Shown one piece after another: positions 14,752-22,242 of a stretch of DNA of 41,265 bases. The notes under the pieces were generated by a model, which was not told the origin of the DNA, made no database searches, and worked only from the letters and a program-made list of their open reading frames with translations. Position numbers and translations under genes: made by a program. The DNA is from Paractinoplanes toevensis (GTDB lineage: Bacteria; Actinomycetota; Actinomycetes; Mycobacteriales; Micromonosporaceae): contig NZ_BOQN01000120.1 of assembly GCF_018332695.1 (NCBI RefSeq), positions 1 through 41,265 of the forward strand. The letters are read 5' to 3'. Position 1 is the stretch's first letter. The number at the start of each line of letters is the position of its first letter.

Positions 14752-16188
14752 ATGCGTGCAAAAGTCCGGCTCGACGGCCAATCGCTCACGGTGGAGGACC
14801 TCGTCGCCGTCGCCTCCGGCCGGGCCGAGGTCTCGGTCGACCCGGCCGCCCTGCGGCTCGTCGAGCGGCGGCACGCGGTGCTGCAGGAGGCCCGGGCGGC
14901 GGGCGCGGTCTACGGCGCCAACACCGGCGTGGGGGCCAACCGGCACGAACAGACCGCGGACGACGGGGGACACGGCCTGCGGCTGCTGCGCAGCCACTGC
15001 GCCGCGGTCGGGCCGGTGGAGGACGACGAGACGGCCCGGGCCGCGATGACGACCCGGCTCAACCAGATTTTGGCCGGCGGATCGGGCATCTCCCGCCGGG
15101 TGGCCGAAGCGCTCGCCGAGGCCGTGTACGCCGGAGCCGTGCCGACCCTGCACTCGTGGGGCGCGATCGGCACCGGCGACCTGGCCGCCCTCGCCGAGCT
15201 GGGCCTCACCCTCTCCGGCGAGCGGCCCTGGCGCTCCGGGCTGGGCCCGGTCACCACGATCGACGCCACCGACGCGCTCCCGATGATCAGCTCCAGCGCG
15301 CTGACCGTGGCGACCGCCGCCCTCGCCCTCGACCGGGTGAACGCCCAGCTCCGGGCGTCGATCGTGGTGGGGGCGCTGACCTTCGTCGCCCTGCGCGGCA
15401 ACCCGGAGGCCTACGACGCCGCCGTGCACCTCGCCCGGGCCCACCCGTGCCAGGCCGAGGTGGCCGCGATGCTGCGTGCGCTGGTGGCCGGCTCCGGCGC
15501 CCCGGTGCGCATCCAGGACCCGTTCGGGCTGCGGGTGATGCCGCAGGTGACCGCGCCCGCGCTGGACGCCGTCCGCGACCTGCGCAACGTGCTGGCCGAG
15601 GAGCTGAACGCCGCCGTCGAGAACCCGCTGGTCACCGTCAGCGGCGTGCACCACCACGGGCAGTTCCACACCGCCACCCTGGCCTCGCACCTGGACGCGG
15701 TCCGCAACGCCTTCCTGCCGGTGCTGTCGCTGTCGTCGGCCCGGCTCGGCCTGCTGATGCGGCCCGACCTGACCGGCCTGCGGGCCTTCCTGGCCGACGG
15801 CCCGACCGGCAGCTCCGGCCTGATGATCAGCGAATACGTCGTGCAGGACCTGATCACCGAGATCCGGGTCGGCATGCAGGCGGTCGCGGCCGGCACGCTC
15901 ACCATCTCGCTCGGCCTGGAGGAGCATGCCAGCTTCGCCACCCAGGGTGCCCGCTCGCTGCGCCGGATGACCGAGCTGGCCCCGACGCTGCTCGCCGCCG
16001 AGCTGATCGCGGCGGTCCGGGCGCTGCGGATGGCGCCCGGCCGGCTCGTCGACGGCCCGGCCCGGGAGGCGTTCGAACTGGCCGCCAAGGTCCTCGACCC
16101 GGACATGGAGGACCGGCCGCTCGGCACCGACCTGGAACGCGCCGCCGCCCTCCTGCCCGATCTGGCCGCGTTAGTCCAACGGCCGTAG
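14752..16188 (+). CDS. HAL/PAL-fold aromatic amino acid lyase-like protein with GTG in place of ASG
   Basis: 478 aa, family length. HAL-fold landmarks are retained: YGANTGVG (Tyr54 equals the catalytic Tyr), SH at 81-82, IQDPFGLRVMPQV with its Arg, LNAAVENPLV, HHHGQFHT and LGLEEHASFA with the late Glu. The region that normally reads GSVGASGDLAPLA and cyclises Ala-Ser-Gly into the MIO electrophile reads WGAIGTGDLAALA here (residues 136-148), so the triad is Gly140-Thr-Gly142. The usual Asn-Gly-Thr segment is Ser-Ser-Ser. Canonical MIO chemistry is therefore doubtful. I have an impression that GAIGTGD occurs in other actinobacterial homologues, which would make this a subfamily. AGGTGA lies eight bases before ATG. 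It is divergent from a betaine-type importer and its end overlaps the converging cysteine-dioxygenase-like gene by 18 bases. Confidence 0.85.
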   Translation: MRAKVRLDGQSLTVEDLVAVASGRAEVSVDPAALRLVERRHAVLQEARAAGAVYGANTGVGANRHEQTADDGGHGLRLLRSHCAAVGPVEDDETARAAMTTRLNQILAGGSGISRRVAEALAEAVYAGAVPTLHSWGAIGTGDLAALAELGLTLSGERPWRSGLGPVTTIDATDALPMISSSALTVATAALALDRVNAQLRASIVVGALTFVALRGNPEAYDAAVHLARAHPCQAEVAAMLRALVAGSGAPVRIQDPFGLRVMPQVTAPALDAVRDLRNVLAEELNAAVENPLVTVSGVHHHGQFHTATLASHLDAVRNAFLPVLSLSSARLGLLMRPDLTGLRAFLADGPTGSSGLMISEYVVQDLITEIRVGMQAVAAGTLTISLGLEEHASFATQGARSLRRMTELAPTLLAAELIAAVRALRMAPGRLVDGPAREAFELAAKVLDPDMEDRPLGTDLERAAALLPDLAALVQRP

Positions 16189-16659
16189 CTCGTCGGCGTA
16201 GCTCACCGCTCGGCGGCGCAGCACGCCGCTCGGGCTGATCGAGTACTGCCCCATCCGCCACAGCGGCGGCGAGTAGGCGTGGATCGAGACCGAGCCGTCG
16301 ATCGCGCCGGCCATCCGGTGGATGTGGTCGGGCCCGAAGCTGAACGTGCGGCCGGCCTTGACGACCCGGGTCGCCGGCGTGCCGCCCATCCGCGGGGTCG
16401 CCTCGGACACCGCACCCCGGGTCACCGCGACCGCGCCGGAGGAGATGTCGTGGTCGTGCCAGCCGGTGTCGTCCCGCAGGTTCCAGCACAGCACCCACAC
16501 GTCGATGTCGGTGTCGCGGTAGAGCGAGGCGTAGTGCCGCTTGCCGGTGTCGTGCCGGACCAGCGGCTCCCACAGCCCGGTCTGTGCGGCCAGCTCGGTC
16601 ACCCAACGCTTCAGCTCGATGGTGGTCAGCGCGCGTCCGGGCAGAACCGGCAGGATCAT
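16171..16659 (-). CDS. Cysteine-dioxygenase-like thiol dioxygenase (cupin)
   Basis: 162 aa of the type I cysteine dioxygenase family, iron enzymes that oxidise a thiol to a sulfinate with O2. Metal ligands are visible as GWHDHD (His68, His70) and DHIHRM (His114, possibly His112). The C-terminal SIHAYSPPLWRMGQYSI contains the Tyr of the YSPPL motif used in substrate or oxygen handling, and His127. Start ATG 16659 has GGAGAG upstream and overlaps the stop of the amidohydrolase gene (ATGA), so both are made together. Cysteine is the default substrate; mercaptopropionate or another thiol is possible. Its product can release sulfite, which fits a sulfur-catabolic role. Confidence 0.85.
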   Translation of the reverse strand: MILPVLPGRALTTIELKRWVTELAAQTGLWEPLVRHDTGKRHYASLYRDTDIDVWVLCWNLRDDTGWHDHDISSGAVAVTRGAVSEATPRMGGTPATRVVKAGRTFSFGPDHIHRMAGAIDGSVSIHAYSPPLWRMGQYSISPSGVLRRRAVSYADELRPLD

Positions 16660-17522
16660 CGGGGCTCTCCAGTCAAGAAATGCCGGGGGTTGGCGGTGAA
16701 CAGGGCGTGCGTGAAGGCCGCGCCGAAGCCCGGGTCGGTGGCTTCCGCGTACGGCCGGTCGGAGCCGTTGACCAGCGGGTCGACCCCGACGACCCGGACC
16801 ATCGCGTCGATCGCCCGGGTGCCGTAGGAGGACGTCTCGTAGAAGACGTCCGGGTCGAGCGGGCCGAGCGCGCCGCCGCGGGCGGCGAGGCGCTCGTGGT
16901 GCAGCGGGGCGAGGCCGGCCAGCGCGACGAAGGCGATCCGCTGCCGCCGGCCGGCGACGTGCCAGGCCATCCAGGCCTGCTGCAGCTGAGAGACATACGG
17001 AACCAGGGCGGGCCACCAGGCCGGGAGGCCGGCGTCGGCCGCCGGGGCCGGTCCGGGGTGTACGAGTACGGGCTTGCCGGCGTACCGGGCCTCGTCGAGC
17101 AGCGGCGCCATCCGGTCGATCGCCGCCGGGTCGGTCAGCGCCGTGGCGGGCAGTTGCAGGCCGGCGACGCGCTCCTCGCGCAGCACCTCGGCCAGGCCGG
17201 CCGGATCCAGGTCGGTCACGCACGCCGCGGCCCAGACCCGGAACGGGTCGCCCAGCTCGAGGGCGCTCTCGTGCCACACGTCGATGAGCTCGCGGTCGGC
17301 CAGATGCTCGAGACCCAGCGGGCTGGACAGCGAGAGCAGCACCTGGTCGGTGTCCTTCTCCTGCTTCCGCCGCAACTCCACGTCGTGGGCGGCCGGGTCC
17401 ACCTCGTAGGGCGGCTCGCCCGGCAGGTGCAGAGTCCAGTCGCGGAGGTAGGGGTAGGTCTGCCGACGGCGCAGGGCGTCCAGGAAGCGGGGCGGCCACA
17501 GGTGCTGATGGCAGTCGATCAT
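16656..17522 (-). CDS. Amidohydrolase family 2 (PF04909-type) metal hydrolase
   Basis: 288 aa TIM-barrel hydrolase or decarboxylase of the amidohydrolase 2 group. The N-terminal metal motif is DCHQHLW (His5, His7), with LVHPGP (His155), His208/209 and the final Asp in NGSDRP (Asp255). The start at 17522 was chosen because MIDCHQHLW is the usual N-terminus and GGAGA precedes it. Members hydrolyse lactones, cyclic amides or decarboxylate aromatic acids. It is the first gene of the two-gene operon with the thiol dioxygenase, downstream of twin LacI-type operators. Confidence 0.85.
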   Translation of the reverse strand: MIDCHQHLWPPRFLDALRRRQTYPYLRDWTLHLPGEPPYEVDPAAHDVELRRKQEKDTDQVLLSLSSPLGLEHLADRELIDVWHESALELGDPFRVWAAACVTDLDPAGLAEVLREERVAGLQLPATALTDPAAIDRMAPLLDEARYAGKPVLVHPGPAPAADAGLPAWWPALVPYVSQLQQAWMAWHVAGRRQRIAFVALAGLAPLHHERLAARGGALGPLDPDVFYETSSYGTRAIDAMVRVVGVDPLVNGSDRPYAEATDPGFGAAFTHALFTANPRHFLTGEPR

Positions 17523-17539
17523 TCCAGTCTCCGGGGGAG

Positions 17540-17577
17540 GGAAGCGCTTCACAAGATGCATTTAGTGAAGCGCTTCC
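17540..17577. promoter_or_regulatory. Twin LacI-type operators
   Basis: GGAAGCGCTTCAC at 17540-17552 recurs inverted as GTGAAGCGCTTCC at 17565-17577. Each contains the perfect palindrome GAAGCGCTTC with a central CG, the classic LacI-family form. Centres are 26 bp apart. They lie between the LacI-family gene and the amidohydrolase/dioxygenase operon, so the adjacent regulator is the obvious ligand. Confidence 0.85.
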
Positions 17578-17615
17578 GGGTTACAGCGGCAAGGCGTTCT
17601 CAGGCACTGGACTGT

Positions 17616-17621
17616 TACTGT
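17616..17621 (+). promoter_or_regulatory. -10 element of the LacI-type gene, probably leaderless
   Basis: TACTGT is separated from the GTG start at 17628 by only six bases, which puts the transcription start at or next to the start codon. No ribosome-binding site is seen. Confidence 0.5.
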
Positions 17622-17627
17622 CAGCCC

Positions 17628-18632
17628 GTGTCCGGCCGTCGCACCCTGCAGGACCTGGCGGACGCCGCCGGGCTCTCGCTGGCAGCGACCTCGTACGCTC
17701 TGCGCGGCGTCCGCGGCTCACCGGCCACCATCGCGCGGGTCCGGCAGATCGCCGAAGACCTCGGCTACACGGTCGACCCGATCGCCCGGGCGCTGGCCAG
17801 CGGCCGCACCGGATCGGTCGGCGTCAGCGGCTCCCTGCGCGACCTCTGGCAGCAGGACTTCTCGGTGCTGCTCACCCGGGCGCTGCGCCGCCAGGGCAGG
17901 TACGCGACGATCGCCGACGCCGACGCCGACCCCGCCCAGGAACGCCTGATCGTCGAACAGTTCGCGGCCCAGCGCGTCGACGGCGCCCTGGTCTCCCCGG
18001 TCGACCCGACCGCCGACTACTGGCGGCTGCTCGGCCCCGACGTGGCGGTCGTGGCCATCGGCGACGCCCTGACCACCCGGCCCGGCTCCGGCAGCGTCCT
18101 GTTCGACAACCGGTACGGCGTGCAGACCGCCCTGGCCCACCTGGCCGGCCTCGGCCACCACCGGGTCGGGCTGCTCGCACCGGCCCTGCCCTCCACCCCC
18201 GGCCGCCCGGCGCAGGTGCTCGCCGCCTCGGTCGCCGCCGCGCTGGGCATCGAGCTAGTCGAGATCTCCGCCCCCGCGGCCACCGCCGACGCGGTCGAGG
18301 TGGCCGCCGCCCTGCTCGCCGGCGACACCCGGCCGACCGCGGTGCTCTGCCTGAGCGACTCGCTGGCCTTCGCCGTCTACCGCGCGGCCCGCGACGCCGG
18401 CCTGCGGCTGCCCGACGACCTATCGGTGGTCGGCTACGACGACCACCAGCTGGCCGCCCTCGTCGACCCCGGTCTGACCACCATGGCCTGGGACGAGGAC
18501 GCGATCGTCGAGGCGGCCATCAGCCAGTTGGCGGGCGCCGTCGACGACGTGCCGACGTTCCGCCCGGAACTCATCGTCCGCGGCTCCACCAGCCCACCCC
18601 GGCCCACCCTCAGCGCCGGCGGCCTCGGCTGA
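17628..18632 (+). CDS. LacI-family transcriptional regulator
   Basis: 334 aa. The HTH and hinge occupy the first 60 residues (TLQDLADAAGLSLAATSYAL, then RVRQIAEDLGYTVDPIARAL). The rest is a periplasmic-binding-like effector domain with VSPVDPTADYW, FDNRYGVQTALAHLAGLGH, LPDDLSVVGYDD and LTTMAWDEDAI, standard LacI/GalR landmarks. The GTG at 17628 is taken as start because the family N-terminus begins there. It is divergent from the amidohydrolase/dioxygenase operon and probably represses it and itself through the twin GAAGCGCTTC sites. Inducer unknown; it may be the amidohydrolase substrate or product. Confidence 0.92.
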   Translation: MSGRRTLQDLADAAGLSLAATSYALRGVRGSPATIARVRQIAEDLGYTVDPIARALASGRTGSVGVSGSLRDLWQQDFSVLLTRALRRQGRYATIADADADPAQERLIVEQFAAQRVDGALVSPVDPTADYWRLLGPDVAVVAIGDALTTRPGSGSVLFDNRYGVQTALAHLAGLGHHRVGLLAPALPSTPGRPAQVLAASVAAALGIELVEISAPAATADAVEVAAALLAGDTRPTAVLCLSDSLAFAVYRAARDAGLRLPDDLSVVGYDDHQLAALVDPGLTTMAWDEDAIVEAAISQLAGAVDDVPTFRPELIVRGSTSPPRPTLSAGGLG

Positions 18633-18634
18633 GC

Positions 18635-19234
18635 TCAGGTGGCGCCGTCGACCACGCGAACCAGTCGGTGGACCACTTGGCGGAAGTCGCCGGGCGTGAC
18701 GGCAATTGCCTGGCGGCGGCTGATGCCGGTCAAGGAGATCGGAAGTTGCTCAGCCGTCGGCATGCGAGCGCCGTCGACCAGAATGGGCACGATCCGGCGT
18801 TTCAGCGCGACGGCGGTCTCGAGCTCCAATCGCACATAATCCTGCGGGTCGGCGATTCGCGGATTCCCGCCGGGCGCAGCCGGATCCAGCCATCGTGGAC
18901 CGATCATCACCAGAACGACCTGGCAGCGAGTCAGGGCGGCGTAGATCGCCTCCACGAAATCGGCGCCGGGCTCGATGTCGGAGGTGTCCATGAACACTCT
19001 CGGCGCGCCGAGGTGCTGAACGAGTTCCGAACGAACACTCGCCGCTGCCCAGTGGGTGTCCTGCCGGCGATAGCACACGAAGACGGAGTCGGTACGGTCC
19101 GAGCCCTGATAAACCCGGTGCTCACCCTTTGTATCGAATATTCCTTGGGTGATCTGCCAGTTGCCGGACTCCAGCCGCTCCTTCACCGTGAATGCGATGC
19201 GGTCCTTGTCGTCGCTGCGTCCGAATAGCGGCAC
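18635..19234 (-). CDS. TIR-domain protein
   Basis: 199 aa from GTG 19234, chosen because GAGGGGG lies just before it; an in-frame start 12 codons earlier is weaker. Residues 50-155 form a TIR domain: SVFVCYRRQDT as the first strand and box, DTSDIEPGADFVEAI, VVLVMIGPRWLD, and DYVRLELETAVALKRRIVPILV with the Glu (about 137) in the position used by NAD-cleaving TIR domains. The first 48 residues are a short uncharacterised module. No partner sensor (Argonaute, cyclase, STAND ATPase) is adjacent; it lies alone between a LacI gene and a VOC gene. It could be an orphan defence effector or a regulatory NADase. Confidence 0.82.
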   Translation of the reverse strand: MPLFGRSDDKDRIAFTVKERLESGNWQITQGIFDTKGEHRVYQGSDRTDSVFVCYRRQDTHWAAASVRSELVQHLGAPRVFMDTSDIEPGADFVEAIYAALTRCQVVLVMIGPRWLDPAAPGGNPRIADPQDYVRLELETAVALKRRIVPILVDGARMPTAEQLPISLTGISRRQAIAVTPGDFRQVVHRLVRVVDGAT

Positions 19235-19298
19235 CGCGACCCCCTCGGTCGGATTCGTCCGAGGCAGCATAGACCGCGCCTGTCTGCGATGCTGTCGC

Positions 19299-19733
19299 TC
19301 AGTCGAGGCAGAACTCGTTGCCCTCGACGTCCTGCATCACGATGCACGACTCGTATTCCTCGTCGGCCTCCAGCAGTCGCACGCGGGTCGCGCCGAGCGC
19401 GACCAGCCGTGCGCATTCGGCCTCCAGCGTGGCCAGGCGCTCCGCACCGACGAGCCCGGTGCCGGCCCGCACGTCGAGGTGCACCCGGTTCTTGACGACC
19501 TTGCCCTCGGGGACGCGCTGGAAGTACAGCCGCGGGCCCACCCCGGAGGGATCGAGGCAGGCGAACGACGCACCCTGTTTCTCCGGCGCCAGCGAACGGT
19601 CGTAGTCGCTCCAACTGGCGAAGCCCTCGGGCGGCGGCGGCACGACGTAGCCCAGGACCTCGCACCAGAAGCGGGCGACCCGCTCGGGTTCGGCGCAGTC
19701 GAAAGTGACCTGGAACTGCCGGATCGATGCCAT
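19299..19733 (-). CDS. VOC/glyoxalase-superfamily protein
   Basis: 144 aa single VOC module pair. It starts IRQFQVTFDCAEPERVARFW and contains LYFQRVPEGK, NRVHLDVRAG with a His in metal-ligand position, and MQDVEGNEFCLD with the C-terminal Glu. These proteins include resistance proteins, dioxygenases and unknown enzymes; this one matches the common glyoxalase-like type seen in actinobacteria. ATG 19733 has GGAG close upstream. Possibly transcribed alone. Confidence 0.85.
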   Translation of the reverse strand: MASIRQFQVTFDCAEPERVARFWCEVLGYVVPPPPEGFASWSDYDRSLAPEKQGASFACLDPSGVGPRLYFQRVPEGKVVKNRVHLDVRAGTGLVGAERLATLEAECARLVALGATRVRLLEADEEYESCIVMQDVEGNEFCLD

Positions 19734-19759
19734 CGCTCCACCATAGAGGCGGATCCCCG

Positions 19760-20293
19760 TCAGGCGGTGGCGACCGCCGGGCGGCGGCGTGGGCGCAGCC
19801 GCCACAGGCGGCCGGTGCCGACGATGACGAGGAGCCACAGGACGTACGTCAGTGGGGTCCAGGCGCCGCCGTGTGAGCTGGCCGCGCCGTCGGTGAAGGT
19901 GTAGGTGATGGCGGACTGCAGGCCGCTCACCCCGGACCAGACGTACGTGCCGGTGGCGTGCGGGTCGGCGGCGGTCACCGCGTTGCGGTAGGCGTTGGCG
20001 GCCTCGCTGAGGAAGAAGTTGAGCAGCAGGGGTGCCAGCCCGGCCGCGTAGATGGCGCCGATCCAGGAGGGGCGGGGGCCGTCGCCGAACTCGGCGGCCA
20101 GGTACTGCTCGGCCAGGCGGCGGCTGCTGCCGACCCGGCGCAGGGCCTCGGTGGTGCCCACGTCCTGGGCCGCCTCCAGCAGGTTGGCGCGCACCTCGCG
20201 GCGGACGGCAATGCGCTGGGCCCTGGGCAGGTCGTAGATCTGCTGGTCGAGGCTCCAGACGAGACGCTCGATGCGCAGTCGGTCGAACCACAT
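19760..20293 (-). CDS. HAAS-type membrane protein paired with PadR
   Basis: 177 aa. The N-terminal 65 residues (LDQQIYDLPRAQRIAVRREV, then TTEALRRVGSSRRLAEQYLA) match the HAAS domain, a helical signalling module usually found beside PadR regulators. Two or three membrane spans follow (about residues 78-95 and 145-162), and the C-terminus is Arg-rich. Its ATG is one base after the PadR stop, so the two are coupled. The partner likely responds to membrane state; the exact role is unknown. Confidence 0.75.
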   Translation of the reverse strand: MWFDRLRIERLVWSLDQQIYDLPRAQRIAVRREVRANLLEAAQDVGTTEALRRVGSSRRLAEQYLAAEFGDGPRPSWIGAIYAAGLAPLLLNFFLSEAANAYRNAVTAADPHATGTYVWSGVSGLQSAITYTFTDGAASSHGGAWTPLTYVLWLLVIVGTGRLWRLRPRRRPAVATA

Positions 20294-20294
20294 G

Positions 20295-20648
20295 TCAGTT
20301 TCCCTTCGAAGCGGGCGGCAGCGGCCGGGACAGCACCACGTCGACCGCGGCGGTGTGCCGGGCCCACGAGTCGGTGCCTTGAGCGAGTGCTTGGTGGCCG
20401 GCCGGGGTCAGCCGGTAGTACTTCCGGGCGGGGCCGCTGGACGACGGCACCAGCCGGGTCTCCAGCCGGCCCTCGCGCTGCAGCCGGGTCAGGGCCGGGT
20501 AGACGCTGCCCTCGAGCACGTCGGCGAAGCCGGCCGCCTGCAGCCGCTGCACCACCTCGTAGCCGTAGGACTCGTGCTCGGCCAGCAGGTGCAGCAGCAG
20601 CAGGGACAGCACCCCCTTCAGCAGCTGGGGGTCGTGGGTCTCGGTCAC
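20295..20648 (-). CDS. PadR-family transcriptional regulator
   Basis: 117 aa from GTG 20648. PadR signatures: LLKGVLSLLLLHLLAEHESYGYEVVQRL (start helices), VLEGSVYPALTRLQREG and the wing RKYYRLTPAGHQAL. An in-frame TTG four codons earlier lies inside the -10 element, so it is not the start. It sits first in a PadR/HAAS pair. PadR proteins commonly repress their own operon and a membrane exporter, but no exporter is next to this one. Confidence 0.9.
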   Translation of the reverse strand: MTETHDPQLLKGVLSLLLLHLLAEHESYGYEVVQRLQAAGFADVLEGSVYPALTRLQREGRLETRLVPSSSGPARKYYRLTPAGHQALAQGTDSWARHTAAVDVVLSRPLPPASKGN

Positions 20649-20653
20649 GCTTA

Positions 20654-20683
20654 TATACAAAGCCAGGTACTAGAGAATGTCAA
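20654..20683 (-). promoter_or_regulatory. Near-consensus promoter of padR, leaderless
   Basis: On the minus strand TTGACA (20683-20678), an 18-base spacer and TGTATA (20659-20654) precede the GTG at 20648 by five bases. Transcription would therefore begin at the start codon. The -35 overlaps the last codons of the upstream MocR gene. Confidence 0.65.
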
Positions 20684-22070
20684 GTAGTGAAATCAGGGCG
20701 TCGACCGCGCTGTCGTACGCATGCTGCGGCGGAGTGGCGTAACCGATGACCACGCCGAGCGGCGAATCTCCCGGCCGGTGGTAGAAGGAGCCGAGCCCGT
20801 CGACGGCGACGCCGTGCGCGGTCAGCCGGGCGAGCAGCTCGGACTCCGACCGGAAACGGCCGGGCGGGTGCAGGACGGCGTGCAACCCGGCCGCGATCCC
20901 GGACAGCCGGGCGCCGGGCAGCCGGTCGGCGACCGCCTGACCGAGGCGATCCCGCCGGTGGCGGTACCGGGTGCGACAGCGTCGCAGATGGCGATCGAGC
21001 TCGCCGCGCCGGATCAGGTGGGCGAGTGCCAGCTGGTCGATCACGTTGACGTGCGTCTCCTCGAACCGCAGTACCTCCCGTACCGCCGGAAGGAGCTTGG
21101 TCGGCACCACCAGCCAGGCGATCCGCAGGGCGGGAGCGACGGTCTTGCTGACGGTTCCGGCGTAGACGACGTGATCGGGGGCCAGGCCCTGCAGTGCCCC
21201 GACCGGCTGGCGGTCGTAGCGGAACTCGCCGTCGTAGTCGTCCTCCAGTACGACCGCACCGGTCCGCCGGGCCCAGTCCAGCAGCCGGATGCGCCGCCGG
21301 GGGCTGAGCGTGACACCGAGCGGGAACTGGTGGGCCGGGGTGACCACGGCGGCCACCTCGTCGCCGAGATCGTCGACGATCAGTCCGTCGCGATCCACGG
21401 CGATCCGGTTCACCCGCAGGCCGGCGACCTCGGCCAGTGCCGGGTAGTCGGGCAGCGTCGGATCCTCGAAGGCGATCGCCGACCCGGCCCGGCTCAGTGC
21501 CTGGCACACGATGCGCAACGCGTGGGTGTAGCCCGCGCACACGACGAGATGCTCCGGGGTGGTGATCACGCCGCGGGCGCGACCGAGGTAGTCGGCCAGC
21601 GCCTCCCGCAGCTCGGCGTGCCCGGCCGGGTCGCTGTAACCGAACGTGCCGTGCGGAACGGACTGCAGCACCTGCCGGGTGGCGGCCAGCCACTCCCGGC
21701 GGGGGAACATCGACAGGTCCGGCATACCCGGGCGCAGATCGTGACCGTCGACCGGCGTACGGAACGATGGTGCCGGCGGCATCGCCGGGCCCGGCGCCGG
21801 ACCGGGTCGCGGCGCGACCAGCATGCCCGACCTCGGCCGCGCCGCCAGGTATCCCTCGGCCGCGAGCTGCTCATAGACCTGGCTGACCGTGCCGCGAGCG
21901 ACGCCGAGTTCCTGGGCGAGCGCCCGGGAGGACGGCAGGCGCTCCCCGGGCGTCAGCCGGCCGTCCCGGATCGCCTCGCGGAGGCTCTGCTCCAGCCCGT
22001 CGCGCAGGCCGTGTTCACGGTCGACACGCAGATGAAGATCCAAACCGAACCTGGCCCACTGGTCTGCCAT
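20670..22070 (-). CDS. MocR/PdxR-family regulator (GntR HTH fused to aminotransferase)
   Basis: 466 aa. Residues about 15-85 form a GntR winged helix (LREAIRDGRLTPGERLPSSR, ALAQELGVARGTVSQVYEQL). A fold type I aminotransferase-like domain follows, with FGYSDPAGHAELREALADYL, EDDYDGEFRYD at 276-286 and the PLP lysine in AGTVSKT (Lys309). Such proteins sense PLP or an amino compound and often activate a divergent gene while repressing themselves. A likely binding site with TGGAC repeats lies right before it at 22076-22095. The divergent partner has been reduced to a 41-codon frame. Confidence 0.9.
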   Translation of the reverse strand: MADQWARFGLDLHLRVDREHGLRDGLEQSLREAIRDGRLTPGERLPSSRALAQELGVARGTVSQVYEQLAAEGYLAARPRSGMLVAPRPGPAPGPAMPPAPSFRTPVDGHDLRPGMPDLSMFPRREWLAATRQVLQSVPHGTFGYSDPAGHAELREALADYLGRARGVITTPEHLVVCAGYTHALRIVCQALSRAGSAIAFEDPTLPDYPALAEVAGLRVNRIAVDRDGLIVDDLGDEVAAVVTPAHQFPLGVTLSPRRRIRLLDWARRTGAVVLEDDYDGEFRYDRQPVGALQGLAPDHVVYAGTVSKTVAPALRIAWLVVPTKLLPAVREVLRFEETHVNVIDQLALAHLIRRGELDRHLRRCRTRYRHRRDRLGQAVADRLPGARLSGIAAGLHAVLHPPGRFRSESELLARLTAHGVAVDGLGSFYHRPGDSPLGVVIGYATPPQHAYDSAVDALISLLDIL

Positions 22071-22075
22071 GCAAC

Positions 22076-22110
22076 TGGACTATAGGGGTGGACCAGATCC
22101 TTCCTAGATT
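22076..22110 (+). promoter_or_regulatory. MocR-type operator and leaderless promoter
   Basis: TGGACTA (22076-22082) and TGGACCA (22089-22095) are direct repeats 13 bases apart, the arrangement described for MocR/PdxR binding. TAGATT (22105-22110) lies six bases before an ATG at 22117, and no good -35 is present, as expected for an activator-dependent promoter. Confidence 0.55.
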
Positions 22111-22116
22111 GACCGC

Positions 22117-22242
22117 ATGAGATACCTCGCCGCCGCCGTCGGCCTCACCGTTCACCACCTCGGACCCAGCCCGGCCCGCCGGCGACCTACCCGGAGGAGC
22201 CTGCGGAGATTCCTCCGGCCCAGCCGCCCTCGAGCAGACTGA
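22117..22242 (+). pseudogene. 41-aa remnant of the MocR-divergent gene
   Basis: A frame from ATG 22117 (MRYLAAAVGLTVHHLG, then Arg/Pro-rich) runs to TGA 22242 and overlaps the end of the HAL-fold gene by 56 bases. The first dozen residues look like a normal start, while the rest is Arg/Pro-rich frame noise. It has a well-placed -10 and MocR repeats upstream. The best reading is that the gene activated by MocR was deleted here, leaving promoter and first codons; a genuine micropeptide is the alternative. Confidence 0.4.

Noticed and set aside
20052..20749. Plus-strand frames opposite PadR and HAAS genes
   Set aside because: Shadow composition and conflict with well-supported PadR/HAAS pair and its promoter.
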